Counted from the first letter of the stretch, positions 1 through 8,273 are shown. The stretch is DNA of 18,811 bases from Oscillospiraceae bacterium (GCA_017440425.1 JAFSHJ010000108.1:1-18811); one strand, 5' to 3'. Program-made: numbers and translations. Notes: a model not told the origin generated them from the sequence alone.

Positions 1-1994
1 AGCCAAACTTCTGCGCTCGGCACTTTATCTGCCAGATATATGGGCTCGGGATTGAGCATTTTGGTGTAGCCGCCCCGCTTTTTTCCGCAGATAACCGGGA
101 AATGCTTGCCGAGTCTGTCCACAAGCTCCAGCGGACAGTTTTTGCCCTTGCAGGGCATCTGTGATTTGATTGGGCAGTTTTTGGATATCGTCAGCGGCAT
201 ATGTCCGTAGACCGCAACTCCCGCACCCATTTTGCCCACATCTCCAAAGGGAGCCTCGTGGGAGAGCAGCAGCTCATCTGCGCCCAGCGCTCTGTATTCT
301 TCTGCGGCGATGGGGTTAACGATGTTAAGTCCCATTCCGCCTATTATCTCAAAACCGTGCCTTTTTGCGGCTCTCACAACACCGATTCCGTCTGCAACGA
401 TGCACTTTATCTCTGCATCGGCCAGCTTTGCAAGGGTGCCCTCCAGATCATATTCAAAATCTGCGGCTATCCTCGGAAGCTCTGCGGCAATGTTTTTCAT
501 TTTGCAGAGGTCTTTTCTGAACAAAAGCTCCTCCGCAGGCAAAATTATCTTTTCAAACTTCTCTTCTGCGCCATCAAACAGCTGTGAGGCATTTTCGAAC
601 CTTGCCCAAAGCCGTTTTTTGCCGGTAATGGCATCCCGTCTGCGTTTTTCCGCTTTCGATATCAGCTCTTCCGCAGCTGCATTGTCAAAATTCTTTTCGC
701 TGCCGCTGCTTCGCAGCTCCATCAGCTTTGCCGCAGCCGTTCTGCGCATATCGTTTACTGTGGAGATGGGGATGTTCAGCCCCTCGGATATGACCACCGC
801 CATATTCTGTATGTAGAAAGGTGTGCCGCCCAACCTTCGCAGCAGCGGCTCGATATCCGAAGCGGTGGTCTCGCGTTTAAGTGCAGCGCAGGGTATCTCC
901 CCCTCCACTTTTACCACGTGCTTTCCGTCGCTTATCTCAAAGGTCGTGGGCTTATCGGGGCGCATACAAAATGCCGCATCCACGGGAATAAGCTGTGTGG
1001 GTCTTGCATAGAGCGCCTTGAAGCGTTTGAGCACCGGCACAGCCGCGGTGACATCCTCTTTGCGGCGCACGCCAAACATTTTTTCACCGATCTCGCCGGT
1101 AAAATAGCCGTCGGTGAATCCGCTTCTGGAGAAGACGTCTGCCAGCGCCTTCATATCCGTCTGTCTGCCCTCCAAAGAATCTTTTGCGGCGGTGACTGCA
1201 GCCGCAACATATTCGGGACGCTTCATCCGTCCCTCTATTTTAAGCGATGCCACTCCCGCCTTTTTCATCTCCTCAAGATGCTCCATGTGGGACATATCTT
1301 TGAGTGAGAGGGCATATCTGTCCCGTTGTTTCGGGTTGGGTGTGAAGGGCAGTCTGCAGGGCTGTGCGCAGCTGCCTCTGTTTCCGCAGCGTCCCGAGCC
1401 GCCCAGTGCGCCGCTGAGATAGCACTGTCCCGATGCAGAGAAGCAAAGTGCACCGTGGATGAACACCTCGGTCTCCACTCCCCGCTCACGGCAGGCTGCG
1501 GTTATGTATTCTATCTGCTTAAAGTTCAGCTCTCTTGCCAGCACAACACGGCTTGCACCCAGCTCCGCAAGCATCAGCGCCCCCTCCAGCGAGTGGATAC
1601 TCATCTGGGTGGATGCATGGATGGGCATATCCGGTGCCGCCTGCTTTGCCAGCTTCAGCATCGCCATATCCTGCACGATGATGCCGTCCGCACCTGCGGC
1701 ACAAACCTGTGAAAGGCTCTCTGCCGCCGCACGCAGCTCGTCGGTATAGAGCAAGGTATTCAGCGTGACATAAATTTTTACGCCGTAGCCGTGGGCAAAC
1801 TTAACCGCATCGGCAAGCTCCTGCGGACCGAAATTCTCCGCATACGCCCTTGCGCCAAACCGCTGCATTCCGAGATACACGGCATTTGCCCCGCAAAAAA
1901 CAGCCGCCTCCAACGCTTGTCGGGAGCCGGCAGGAGCAAGTATTTCCACACCGCTGTGATTATTTTTTTGTGGGTTCAAATTTTCAGCTGCCAA
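1..1994 (-). CDS. U32 family peptidase-like protein with C-terminal DUF3656-type region (partial, 3' end outside window)
   Basis: Members of the U32 family once called collagenase-like proteases are now known to include RNA hydroxylation enzymes: RlhA on 23S rRNA and TrhP on tRNA U34. I read 664 codons from a TTG at 1994 without an in-frame stop. The N-terminus carries VEILAPAGS about 16 residues in, typical of the family. The U32 signature appears near residue 175 as EVFIHGALCFSASGQCYLSG, followed by Cys-rich GRCGNRGSCAQPC. A late Cys cluster (NCPIKSQMPCKGKNC) lies near residue 615. The long form with an extra C-terminal region resembles RlhA more than the short TrhP forms. No ATG is available in frame; AAAGGTGG seven bases before TTG 1994 decides the start. 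It lies 34 bp after zapA and is last of the visible leftward operon. The RNA hydroxylase role is inference from family. Confidence 0.88.
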   Translation of the reverse strand, partial: MAAENLNPQKNNHSGVEILAPAGSRQALEAAVFCGANAVYLGMQRFGARAYAENFGPQELADAVKFAHGYGVKIYVTLNTLLYTDELRAAAESLSQVCAAGADGIIVQDMAMLKLAKQAAPDMPIHASTQMSIHSLEGALMLAELGASRVVLARELNFKQIEYITAACRERGVETEVFIHGALCFSASGQCYLSGALGGSGRCGNRGSCAQPCRLPFTPNPKQRDRYALSLKDMSHMEHLEEMKKAGVASLKIEGRMKRPEYVAAAVTAAKDSLEGRQTDMKALADVFSRSGFTDGYFTGEIGEKMFGVRRKEDVTAAVPVLKRFKALYARPTQLIPVDAAFCMRPDKPTTFEISDGKHVVKVEGEIPCAALKRETTASDIEPLLRRLGGTPFYIQNMAVVISEGLNIPISTVNDMRRTAAAKLMELRSSGSEKNFDNAAAEELISKAEKRRRDAITGKKRLWARFENASQLFDGAEEKFEKIILPAEELLFRKDLCKMKNIAAELPRIAADFEYDLEGTLAKLADAEIKCIVADGIGVVRAAKRHGFEIIGGMGLNIVNPIAAEEYRALGADELLLSHEAPFGDVGKMGAGVAVYGHMPLTISKNCPIKSQMPCKGKNCPLELVDRLGKHFPVICGKKRGGYTKMLNPEPIYLADKVPSAEVW

Positions 1995-2009
1995 AACAGT
2001 TCCACCTTT
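1992..2009 (-). promoter_or_regulatory. Ribosome binding site and TTG start of the U32 gene
   Basis: Read on the minus strand, AAAGGTGG is followed by seven bases and then TTG. The frame upstream of this TTG has no ATG or better-placed GTG before its stop; the only later alternative is a GTG at 1949, which would remove 15 residues just before VEILAPAGS and has no comparable Shine-Dalgarno sequence. Confidence 0.6.
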
Positions 2010-2028
2010 GCCCTTTATCTTGCTGCTT

Positions 2029-2379
2029 TCACTCTGCCTTTTCGGCTTTCAGCTTTTCAATTTCCTTCTGCAGACGCTGGATCTTACGCTTTGCCGCCTC
2101 TGTCTCGCTTCTGCATTTTTCTGCTTCGTCAAGATATTCCTTGAGCTGGGCACGCATATTATCGGTGTTTGCCCGCTCTTTTTTATAATAATCGCAGTAG
2201 CCCAGCACGCAGAGCACCAATGCCTCGTTGAGGGAGAGGTTGTTGCCCTTCAGGAGCAGCTCCCTCACCTGCGCATCTATCTCTTCTGCGATGCTGCGGA
2301 CATATTCCTCATCCTCCGTTGTGTTCAGGATGTATCCGCGGCCGCCGATCTCTACTTTAACCTTGTTGTCAAATTTCAT
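2029..2379 (-). CDS. zapA: Cell division protein ZapA
   Basis: ZapA binds FtsZ and promotes bundling of its filaments in the Z ring at midcell. The 116-residue product has the short N-terminal globular part (KVKVEIGGRGYIL, then a helix with YVRSIAEEIDAQV) and a long charged C-terminal coiled coil of about 60 residues ending KEIEKLKAEKAE, which fits the dimerising helix of the family. A GGAG lies six bases before the ATG. It sits 25 bp downstream of whiA, itself linked to Z-ring function in Bacillus, so the pairing makes sense as a division unit. Length and architecture match the Firmicute family, whose sequence identity is generally low; the call rests on these features and on context. Confidence 0.88.
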   Translation of the reverse strand: MKFDNKVKVEIGGRGYILNTTEDEEYVRSIAEEIDAQVRELLLKGNNLSLNEALVLCVLGYCDYYKKERANTDNMRAQLKEYLDEAEKCRSETEAAKRKIQRLQKEIEKLKAEKAE

Positions 2380-2404
2380 TGCAATTCTCCGAATTTCTGT
2401 GTCT

Positions 2405-3325
2405 TCAGGCTTCTTTTTCTTTCTCCCGCAAATCCTCTGCTATCTCTGCAAGCCTTTCCAAACGGTGGTTGACACCCGAACGGGATATGGGCTTTTTGAG
2501 CACGCTGCCAAGCTCCGCAAGGGACATCTCCGGGTTTTCAAGGCGCAGCTGTGCAAGCTCTCTGAGATTTTCCGGCAAAAACTCCATACCTTTTTTCTCG
2601 CAGATGAGCCGGATATCCGCAACCTGCCTTGCAGATGCGACAACGGTTTTGTCTATGTTTGCGGTCTCGCAGTTTGTGCGGCGGTTCACCTTGTTGCGCA
2701 CATCCTTGACCACCTTTATCTCCATTATCTCCAGCGCCTTCATGGGTGCGCCGATGAATGTGAGAAAATCCTCAATGTGTTCGCTCTCTTTATAATAGAG
2801 CACATAGTCGCCGCGGCGGCGAACGCTTTTCGGCATGGAAAGCAGCTGACTGAGCATCAATGCAAGCTCTTTGCTCAGGTTGAGAAAAGGCACAGCCAGC
2901 TCTATATGATAGCTTTTGTTGGGATCGGATATGCTGCCGCAGGAGAGATATATTCCACGCAAAAAATCAGCATAGTTTTCCTCTCCGCCGATGTTTTGGA
3001 TGTTTATTCTTCTGTTGGGTTCTTTTCCCGAATGGCCGAAAAGCTTCAGCAATGCAGCACGGTCTGCCTCTTCTGTGAGAGATACGGTATACACGGCACC
3101 GTCGGCTCTTTCACGCTCAACAGTCTCTGCAGTCACGCCCAGCAGGCGCTCCATAAGCTTTGCGTATCTCACCGCAACGCCCTGATTTTCAGTTACAAGA
3201 GAGATATTTCCCGCATCAAATCCACGGGAAACAATTGCCATTCCGTAGCACTCCGCAAGCATTTTTTCTTTGCGCTTGAGAGGCTCGGCACAAAGTTCCT
3301 TTTTTAGTTCTGCCGCAAATGACAT
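2405..3325 (-). CDS. whiA: DNA-binding protein WhiA
   Basis: WhiA is a conserved Gram-positive DNA-binding protein, needed for sporulation septation in actinomycetes and affecting division and chromosome segregation in Firmicutes. The 306-residue product starts MSFAAELKKELC, the usual N-terminus. The N-terminal two thirds match the degenerate LAGLIDADG homing-endonuclease-like fold (FLRGIYLSCGSISDPNKSYHIEL), and the C-terminal third is the HTH region (LRELAQLRLENPEMSLAELG, then ISRSGVNHRLERL). GGAGG lies seven bases before the ATG. It follows rapZ after 23 bp. In most Firmicutes yvcK separates rapZ from whiA; here it does not. Confidence 0.95.
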   Translation of the reverse strand: MSFAAELKKELCAEPLKRKEKMLAECYGMAIVSRGFDAGNISLVTENQGVAVRYAKLMERLLGVTAETVERERADGAVYTVSLTEEADRAALLKLFGHSGKEPNRRINIQNIGGEENYADFLRGIYLSCGSISDPNKSYHIELAVPFLNLSKELALMLSQLLSMPKSVRRRGDYVLYYKESEHIEDFLTFIGAPMKALEIMEIKVVKDVRNKVNRRTNCETANIDKTVVASARQVADIRLICEKKGMEFLPENLRELAQLRLENPEMSLAELGSVLKKPISRSGVNHRLERLAEIAEDLREKEKEA

Positions 3326-3348
3326 TTTTCATCCTCCGCTTGCCATTT

Positions 3349-4224
3349 TCATCCTTTGGATTTAAGCTTGTCACGGTGGTTTATCACCGCTTTTATCTCT
3401 TTTTCACGGAAATGCGCCTGCAGCTGCTCCGCAATGACCACAGAGCGGTGTTTTCCGCCCGTGCAGCCCACAGCCACCGTGAGCTGACGCTTGCCCTCCG
3501 CTGCATAAAGCGGCATAAGATAATCTATAAGCGAAAACAGATGCTCTATAAGTCCCGTTGGGTGGGGGGAGCTCATCACAAAATCACGCACTTCCCTGTC
3601 TGTGCCCGTCTTCTCCTTGAGTTCGGGGATATAGAACGGGTTGGGCAGACAGCGCACGTCAAAAACGAGGTCTGCATCCGACGGAATGCCGTATTTATAT
3701 CCGAAGGATGTGCAGGTGACCACCATTCCGCTGTATTCTTTATCCGCAAATGTGGAGATTATCCTCTCGTTGAGCTGTGATGCCGAGAAGAGGGAGGTAT
3801 CTATTATGTAATTTGCACGGTTTTTGACCGGCTCCAAAATTTTGCGCTCTTTGATTATTGCGTTTTCCAGAGATGCGGCATCGTCCTCATCCTCCGAGAC
3901 AAGGGGATGACGTCTTCTGGTCTGCTTATAGCGGTTGATGAGAGTTTTATCCTCCGCCTCCAGATAGACGATGGTGCAGTTTATCTGCGAACCGTCAAAA
4001 CCGTCCACAACGTGCAGCAGCTCATCAAAATTGGTGGAGCTTCTCACATCTATGACCACAACGATGTCGCTCTGCTGGTCGCCCGACTGCACGCAGAGCT
4101 CTGCAAATTTTTTGAGCAATGCGGGAGGAAGGTTATCCACGCAGTAGTAGCCGATATCTTCAAAGGCGCTGGATGCCTGAGATTTTCCCGCTCCGGAAAG
4201 TCCCGTTAAAATAATGATGTTCAT
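3349..4224 (-). CDS. rapZ: RapZ/YvcJ family nucleotide-binding protein
   Basis: RapZ in E. coli is an RNase adapter that senses glucosamine-6-phosphate; YvcJ, the Bacillus homologue, is a GTP/ATP-hydrolysing P-loop protein linked to competence. The 291-residue product has Walker A GLSGAGKS at residues 8-15, a Walker B-like VVVVIDVRSS near residue 55, and the family C-terminal motifs VFDVRCLPNPFYIPEL and VGCTGGKHRSV. Length is normal (about 290). The ATG has an AGGAAAAG Shine-Dalgarno sequence. It lies 21 bp after murB. The Firmicute members lack the clear GlmZ partner system, so the target here is unknown. Confidence 0.95.
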   Translation of the reverse strand: MNIIILTGLSGAGKSQASSAFEDIGYYCVDNLPPALLKKFAELCVQSGDQQSDIVVVIDVRSSTNFDELLHVVDGFDGSQINCTIVYLEAEDKTLINRYKQTRRRHPLVSEDEDDAASLENAIIKERKILEPVKNRANYIIDTSLFSASQLNERIISTFADKEYSGMVVTCTSFGYKYGIPSDADLVFDVRCLPNPFYIPELKEKTGTDREVRDFVMSSPHPTGLIEHLFSLIDYLMPLYAAEGKRQLTVAVGCTGGKHRSVVIAEQLQAHFREKEIKAVINHRDKLKSKG

Positions 4225-4245
4225 ACAGTTCTTTTCCTGCCCGCG

Positions 4246-5163
4246 TTATTGGCGCGGTTTTCCAATTCTTTTAATTTCACATTCAAGGTCGTAGCCGGTC
4301 TCTGCTTTGACCTTTTGCCGTATCTGCAAAACAAGCTCTTCCACGTCTCTGCAGGTGGCGCCGCCAGCATTGACGATAAAGCCTGCGTGCTTGGGGCTGA
4401 CCATAGCTCCGCCCACACCTTTGCCTTTGAATCCGCAGCCTTCAATCAAAGCGCCTGCAAATGCGCCCTCGGGACGTTTGAACACGCTGCCTGCGCTGGG
4501 ATATTCCAATGGCTGTTTGTCTTTTCTTCTGCCCAAAAGCTCATCCATTCTGCTGCGTATCTCCGCTCTGTCTCCTTTGGTGAGCCTGAAGCCTGCCTCC
4601 ACGATGATCTTATCGCTGCCGGTGTAGGCGCTTTTGCGGTAGCCGAAATCCAGCTCCTCCGCTGTAATTTCGCCCGCCGCTCCGTCTGCAGAGATGTGTC
4701 TTGCAAATGCAACCACATCCTTCATCTCTCCGCCGTAGGCTCCTGCGTTCATATAGACCGCACCGCCCACGCTGCCGGGGATGCCATAGGCAAACTCAAG
4801 CCCTGCAAGAGAATGCTCTTCCGCAAATTTGCACAGCTCCGCCAGGGACGTGCCTGCCGAGCAGACCACATGATCATTCTCCAGCCGTATCTCCGCCATT
4901 TTCTGTCCGATGCAGATGACACAGCCCTCTATTCCCTCATCCGACACAAGCAGGTTGCTGCCTTTGCCCACCACGGTCACCGCTGCGCCCAGCTCTCTGC
5001 ACTTCTGCAGCAGCCGCACCAGCATATCCGCAGATGCAGGCAGGGCAAACAGCTCCGCAGGACCGCCTATTTTAAAGGTGGTGTGGCGGCTCATCGGTTC
5101 GTTCTTCAAATATTCACATCCGATATCTTTGCAAAAACGCTCCAGCGCTGCAATATCAAACAT
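4246..5163 (-). CDS. murB: UDP-N-acetylenolpyruvoylglucosamine reductase MurB
   Basis: MurB is the cytoplasmic FAD enzyme that uses NADPH to reduce UDP-GlcNAc-enolpyruvate to UDP-MurNAc, the second committed step of peptidoglycan synthesis. Visible are the FAD_binding_4 segment (TTFKIGGPAEL; VVGKGSNLLVSDEGIEG; GIPGSVGGAVYMNAGAYGGEM) and the MurB C-terminal domain (PSAGSVFKRPEG with the catalytic Ser/Cys-position serine; LIEGCGFKGKGVGG; GFIVNAGGAT). I start at ATG 5163 (305 residues) rather than the upstream in-frame ATG at 5196, because the ribosome binding site ACGGAGG lies between the two, eleven bases before 5163. It is 38 bp from the glucokinase stop, in the same operon. Confidence 0.96.
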   Translation of the reverse strand: MFDIAALERFCKDIGCEYLKNEPMSRHTTFKIGGPAELFALPASADMLVRLLQKCRELGAAVTVVGKGSNLLVSDEGIEGCVICIGQKMAEIRLENDHVVCSAGTSLAELCKFAEEHSLAGLEFAYGIPGSVGGAVYMNAGAYGGEMKDVVAFARHISADGAAGEITAEELDFGYRKSAYTGSDKIIVEAGFRLTKGDRAEIRSRMDELLGRRKDKQPLEYPSAGSVFKRPEGAFAGALIEGCGFKGKGVGGAMVSPKHAGFIVNAGGATCRDVEELVLQIRQKVKAETGYDLECEIKRIGKPRQ

Positions 5164-5201
5164 ATTCGGGTGTACCTCCGTAAAACATTGGGGCAATCAA
5201 A

Positions 5202-6161
5202 TTATTCTGCCATGTTGCCAAGCATTGCCGCACCGATGATGCCTGCATCGTTGCCAAGCTCGGCAGAGAGTATCTTTGTGCGGTGTTCTTCTTTTTTAAC
5301 GTAGGTCTGGGATACCACAGCCTCTCTAAGCGGAGCAAGCAGGGTCTCTCCCTCTTTGCCCACACCGCCGCCGACCACCAGCACTTCCGGCTGGAAGATG
5401 TTGAGATAGTTTGCAACGGCATAGGTGAAATATTCCATATATTCATCCACGACCATCTTTGCCACGGCGTCGCCCTTTCGCATTCCGTCAAAGGCGGTGC
5501 GTCCGTTGACCTTGTTTATGTCTCCGCCCACCATCTTCCACATCTCTGTTTCGGGGTGCTCGTTCATATGATCCTTCGTGATGTTCGCAAGTCCCGTTGC
5601 GGAGCAATATGCCTCTATGCAGCCCTTGCGTCCGCAGGTGCACTGACGGCCGTTGTATACGATTCCCATATGTCCCAGCTCTGCACCCATGTTGGTGAAG
5701 CCGCCGTATATCTTGCCGTTGATTATCATTCCGCCGCCCACACCCGTTCCGAGAGTGAGCATTATCATATTGTCAACTCCGCGACCTGCTCCCGCAAGAG
5801 CCTCGCCGTAGGCTGCGGCATTGGCATCGTTTTCAAGATAGATGGGTTTGCCAACGTATTTGCCCACCATATCCGCAAGATAGACATCGTGGAAATTCAG
5901 GTTGTTGGCATATTCCACCATGCCTTTTCTCTTGTCTACCGAGCCGGGAGTGCCTATTCCCACCCATTCGCATTCGGATACGGCTATGCCTGCATCTTTG
6001 GCTGCTAGATTTATGGCTCTTGCAATATCCTCTGCGATCGCCTCTGCGGGACGGGGCATATTGGTTTTGACAGAAGCTCTGCCAACGATCTTGTATTCTT
6101 CATTTACGATTCCGACAGCAATGTTTGTGCCGCCGAGATCTACACCGATGTAATATTTCAT
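5202..6161 (-). CDS. glk: ROK family glucokinase
   Basis: This enzyme phosphorylates glucose to glucose-6-phosphate with ATP in the cytoplasm. The 319-residue product has the phosphate-binding DLGGT at residues 8-12, the catalytic LENDANA with Asp112, TLGTGVGGG near 136-144, and the ROK zinc motif ELGH (His164) followed by CTCGRKGC (Cys174, Cys176, Cys181). The adenosine-binding VVGGGVGKEG lies near the C-terminus. The start is ATG 6161: GGGAG lies eight bases upstream, inside the five-codon extension that an ATG at 6176 would add, and 6176 has no Shine-Dalgarno sequence. Between hprK (56 bp away) and murB it fits a carbon-to-cell-wall operon. Glucose specificity is inferred from family and context; other ROK sugar kinases cannot be excluded. 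Confidence 0.9.
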   Translation of the reverse strand: MKYYIGVDLGGTNIAVGIVNEEYKIVGRASVKTNMPRPAEAIAEDIARAINLAAKDAGIAVSECEWVGIGTPGSVDKRKGMVEYANNLNFHDVYLADMVGKYVGKPIYLENDANAAAYGEALAGAGRGVDNMIMLTLGTGVGGGMIINGKIYGGFTNMGAELGHMGIVYNGRQCTCGRKGCIEAYCSATGLANITKDHMNEHPETEMWKMVGGDINKVNGRTAFDGMRKGDAVAKMVVDEYMEYFTYAVANYLNIFQPEVLVVGGGVGKEGETLLAPLREAVVSQTYVKKEEHRTKILSAELGNDAGIIGAAMLGNMAE

Positions 6162-6217
6162 TTTGTTTTCTCCCATGTTATACTATGCAGCTTTTGGTGC
6201 TGTGCACACTTTTGGCA

Positions 6218-7177
6218 TCAATATTTTGCCCAGTCTATGCCGTTGTTGTTGTCGTCGTTGATCATTCCGAGTCTTGCCAAAAGCTCTTCCGCAGCGTTGT
6301 AGCCCATCTTTTTCTGACGGTTGTTCATTGCCGCCACCTCAATGATGATGGCAAGGTTGCGTCCGGGTTTGACGGGGATAGTGAGAGCCGGCACCTTTAT
6401 GCCGAGTATCTCTGTGTAGTTGTTTTCCATGCCCATTCTGTCATAGACCTTGTTCTGGTCCCACACTTCCAGGTTGATGACGGTGTCTATCTTCTCTGTC
6501 ATCTTTACGGCACCCATACCGAAGAGACGGCGGGCATTGATTATTCCCACTCCGCGCATCTCAAGGAAGTGCCTGATGTTTTCCGGAGAGCTGCCCACCA
6601 GAGTTCTGTTGGAAACACGTCTTATCTCAACGGCATCGTCCGCAATGAGGCGGTGTCCGCGCTTAACAAGCTCGATGGCGGTCTCACTTTTACCGATTCC
6701 GCTCTCGCCCAAAAGCAGGATGCCTTCGCCGTAAACCTCCACCAATACACCGTGGCGGGTTATTCTGGGTGCCAGCTCAACGTTGAGCAGCGAGATAAGT
6801 CCCGACAAAAACTCCGATGTGCCGTCGGCGGTGCGGTAGATGGCGACCTCGTATTTTTTGGCAGCTTCCATCATCTCTTCGGGTATATCAAGAGAGCGGC
6901 TGACGATGACCACAGGCGGTCTTCTGGCAAAGAATGTGTCAAGAGCTTTTTCCCTCTCTGCTTTTTCCATCTTTTCAATATAGGATATCTCTATTTTACC
7001 CATTATCTGTATGCGGCTGTCATCAAAAAAATCCATGTAGCCGGCAAGCTCAAGGCCCGGACGGTTTACGTCTGCGCTATGTATCAAAATCTCGTCTTTT
7101 CCCTCCGGTCTGTAAACCGGCTCGAGGCTGAAGTTGTTCTCCAGTTTGCTCATAGATACAGAAAACTTTGCTGCCAT
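6218..7177 (-). CDS. hprK: HPr kinase/phosphorylase
   Basis: HprK/P phosphorylates Ser46 of HPr, and reverses the reaction, to signal glycolytic state to carbon catabolite control. The 319-residue product has the N-terminal HprK domain, a conserved His at 142 (RHGVLVEVYG), Walker A GESGIGKS at 157-164, LIADDAVEI just after, and the family signature MRGVGIINARRLFGMGAVK near 207-225 with the C-terminal RNLAIIIEVAAMN. ATG 7177 has AAAGGGTG upstream. It is the first gene of the leftward operon and has its own near-consensus promoter. The C-terminus ends in an unusual Asn-rich DDNNNGIDWAKY. Confidence 0.97.
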   Translation of the reverse strand: MAAKFSVSMSKLENNFSLEPVYRPEGKDEILIHSADVNRPGLELAGYMDFFDDSRIQIMGKIEISYIEKMEKAEREKALDTFFARRPPVVIVSRSLDIPEEMMEAAKKYEVAIYRTADGTSEFLSGLISLLNVELAPRITRHGVLVEVYGEGILLLGESGIGKSETAIELVKRGHRLIADDAVEIRRVSNRTLVGSSPENIRHFLEMRGVGIINARRLFGMGAVKMTEKIDTVINLEVWDQNKVYDRMGMENNYTEILGIKVPALTIPVKPGRNLAIIIEVAAMNNRQKKMGYNAAEELLARLGMINDDNNNGIDWAKY

Positions 7178-7246
7178 ATAATCACCCTTTATATAAATTG
7201 TTTTGTTTACATTTTTGCCGCTTCTTCGGCAGGATAAACCTATAGA
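7178..7246 (-). other. 5' leader of hprK with a small hairpin
   Basis: From the predicted start point near 7247 the leader is about 70 nt. It contains a short GCCG-AAGAAG-CGGC hairpin (7218-7231). No known riboswitch or T-box signature is seen. The hairpin is too small to call a terminator and lacks a T-run on this strand. Confidence 0.35.
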
Positions 7247-7253
7247 TATACTA

Positions 7254-7282
7254 ATTATACCCGATAACTGTCAATGTTTCAA
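7254..7282 (-). promoter_or_regulatory. Sigma-A promoter of the hprK operon
   Basis: On the minus strand TTGAAA (7282-7277), a 17-bp spacer and TATAAT (7259-7254) give a near-consensus housekeeping promoter. It faces left and lies back to back with the rpsF promoter, their -35 boxes about 60 bp apart. Confidence 0.8.
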
Positions 7283-7342
7283 TAGTATTATTTGCGCAGG
7301 TGCGAAAACTAAAATAAATTATCAAATAAATTGCAAAAATCC

Positions 7343-7371
7343 TTGACAAATCGGCTCAATACCTTTATAAT
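7343..7371 (+). promoter_or_regulatory. Consensus sigma-A promoter of rpsF-ssb-rpsR
   Basis: TTGACA (7343-7348), exactly 17 bp, then TATAAT (7366-7371): a perfect housekeeping promoter, as expected for a ribosomal protein operon. Transcription should start near 7378. Confidence 0.92.
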
Positions 7372-7377
7372 TGTACT

Positions 7378-7457
7378 GTTATCGTCTTTGAATGATAAGG
7401 GCGATTTTCATCCTTACCCTGTAAAGGGTCTTATGTCCAGAAGGAGGTGTCAAAGAT
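7378..7457 (+). promoter_or_regulatory. Leader of rpsF mRNA, candidate S6:S18 autoregulatory region
   Basis: About 80 nt separate the predicted start point from the rpsF ATG. The RNA can form an ACCCT-GTAA-AGGGT hairpin enclosed by ATAAG/CTTAT, or an alternative TAAGG/CCTTA pairing, ending just before the strong AAGGAGGTG. An S6:S18-binding leader is established for many bacterial rpsF operons. I do not see the full published motif with certainty, so the regulatory role is inference. Confidence 0.4.
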
Positions 7458-7754
7458 ATGGCTAAACCCGCTCAGAACTACGAAACCGTTATGATCATCC
7501 GTCCCACACTCGGAGAAGAGGCTACAACAGCTCTCATCGAGAAGTTTAAGGCAATCATCGAGAGCGCAGGCACAGTCGAAGAAGTTGAGGATTGGGGCAA
7601 GCGCAGACTTGCTTACGAGATCGACGACGAGACTGAAGGTTATTACGTTTTCATCAAGTTTACAGCTGCACCGGAGCTCCCCGCTGAGCTTGACCGTGTG
7701 TACAACATCACTGACGGTATTCTTCGCTCTCTCATTATTGCGAAAGAACAGTGA
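7458..7754 (+). CDS. rpsF: 30S ribosomal protein S6
   Basis: S6 binds the central domain of 16S rRNA in the small-subunit platform as a heterodimer with S18. The 98-residue product shows the family pattern: YETVMIIRPTLGEEATTALIEKF at the start, then VEDWGKRRLAYEIDDETEGYYVFIKF and a helix with LDRVYNITDGILRSLI. Length is typical for Firmicutes (about 95). AAGGAGGTG lies nine bases before the ATG. It is the first gene of the rpsF-ssb-rpsR operon, so S6 and its partner S18 are made from one transcript. Confidence 0.98.
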   Translation: MAKPAQNYETVMIIRPTLGEEATTALIEKFKAIIESAGTVEEVEDWGKRRLAYEIDDETEGYYVFIKFTAAPELPAELDRVYNITDGILRSLIIAKEQ

Positions 7755-7775
7755 TTTTAAAGGGAGTTGTCAGAA

Positions 7776-8273
7776 ATGCTTAACAGAGCTATCTTGATGG
7801 GCAGACTTACAGTTGTCCCCGAGCTCAGAACCACACCCAACGGCGTGCCCGTAACATCTTTCAACATTGCTGTTGACAGACCCGCCACCAGAGGTGCTGA
7901 GCGCCAGACCGATTTCATCGATATCGTTGCGTGGAGAAACACAGCTGAGTTTGTCTGTAAATATTTTCAGAAGGGCAGTCCCATCGTAATTGAAGGACGC
8001 ATCCAGGTCTCCAGCTACACCACCCGCGAGGGCGAGAAGCGCAGACGTGTTGAGGTTGTTGCAGATAACGTTAACTTTGTTGTCGGCGCTCCCAGAAACG
8101 ATGCTTCCCAGCAGAATTACGGCGCACCCCAGGGTGCTCCCGCTGCCAGACCCGCTGCTCAGCCCGGATATTATCAGGAACCCGTTCCCGATGTTTCTTC
8201 CGTTGCTTTCTCCAGCGGCAATGCCGATGATTTCAGCGAAATAATCGGCGGCGAGGACGATCTCCCGTTCTGA
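7776..8273 (+). CDS. ssb: Single-stranded DNA-binding protein
   Basis: SSB coats single-stranded DNA during replication, repair and recombination as a tetramer. The 165-residue product has the N-terminal OB fold (MLNRAILMGRLTVVPELR; VPVTSFNIAVDR; FIDIVAWRNTAEFVCKYFQKGSPIVIEGRIQ), then a disordered linker rich in Gln, Pro and Ala, and the acidic tip ending EDDLPF that recruits partner proteins. I prefer ATG 7776 over an in-frame TTG at 7767 because AAAGGGAG ends at 7766, nine bases before the ATG. It starts 21 bp after rpsF and sits between the two ribosomal genes, the conserved Firmicute order. Confidence 0.97.
   Translation: MLNRAILMGRLTVVPELRTTPNGVPVTSFNIAVDRPATRGAERQTDFIDIVAWRNTAEFVCKYFQKGSPIVIEGRIQVSSYTTREGEKRRRVEVVADNVNFVVGAPRNDASQQNYGAPQGAPAARPAAQPGYYQEPVPDVSSVAFSSGNADDFSEIIGGEDDLPF

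Noticed and set aside
2228..3307. Long plus-strand open frame opposite whiA
   Set aside because: It lies wholly antisense to a recognised gene, has no family signature and is rich in Cys and His as antisense frames here generally are.
6125..7237. 370-codon plus-strand open frame opposite hprK
   Set aside because: Antisense to hprK and crossing its promoter region; composition is that of a reversed coding strand.
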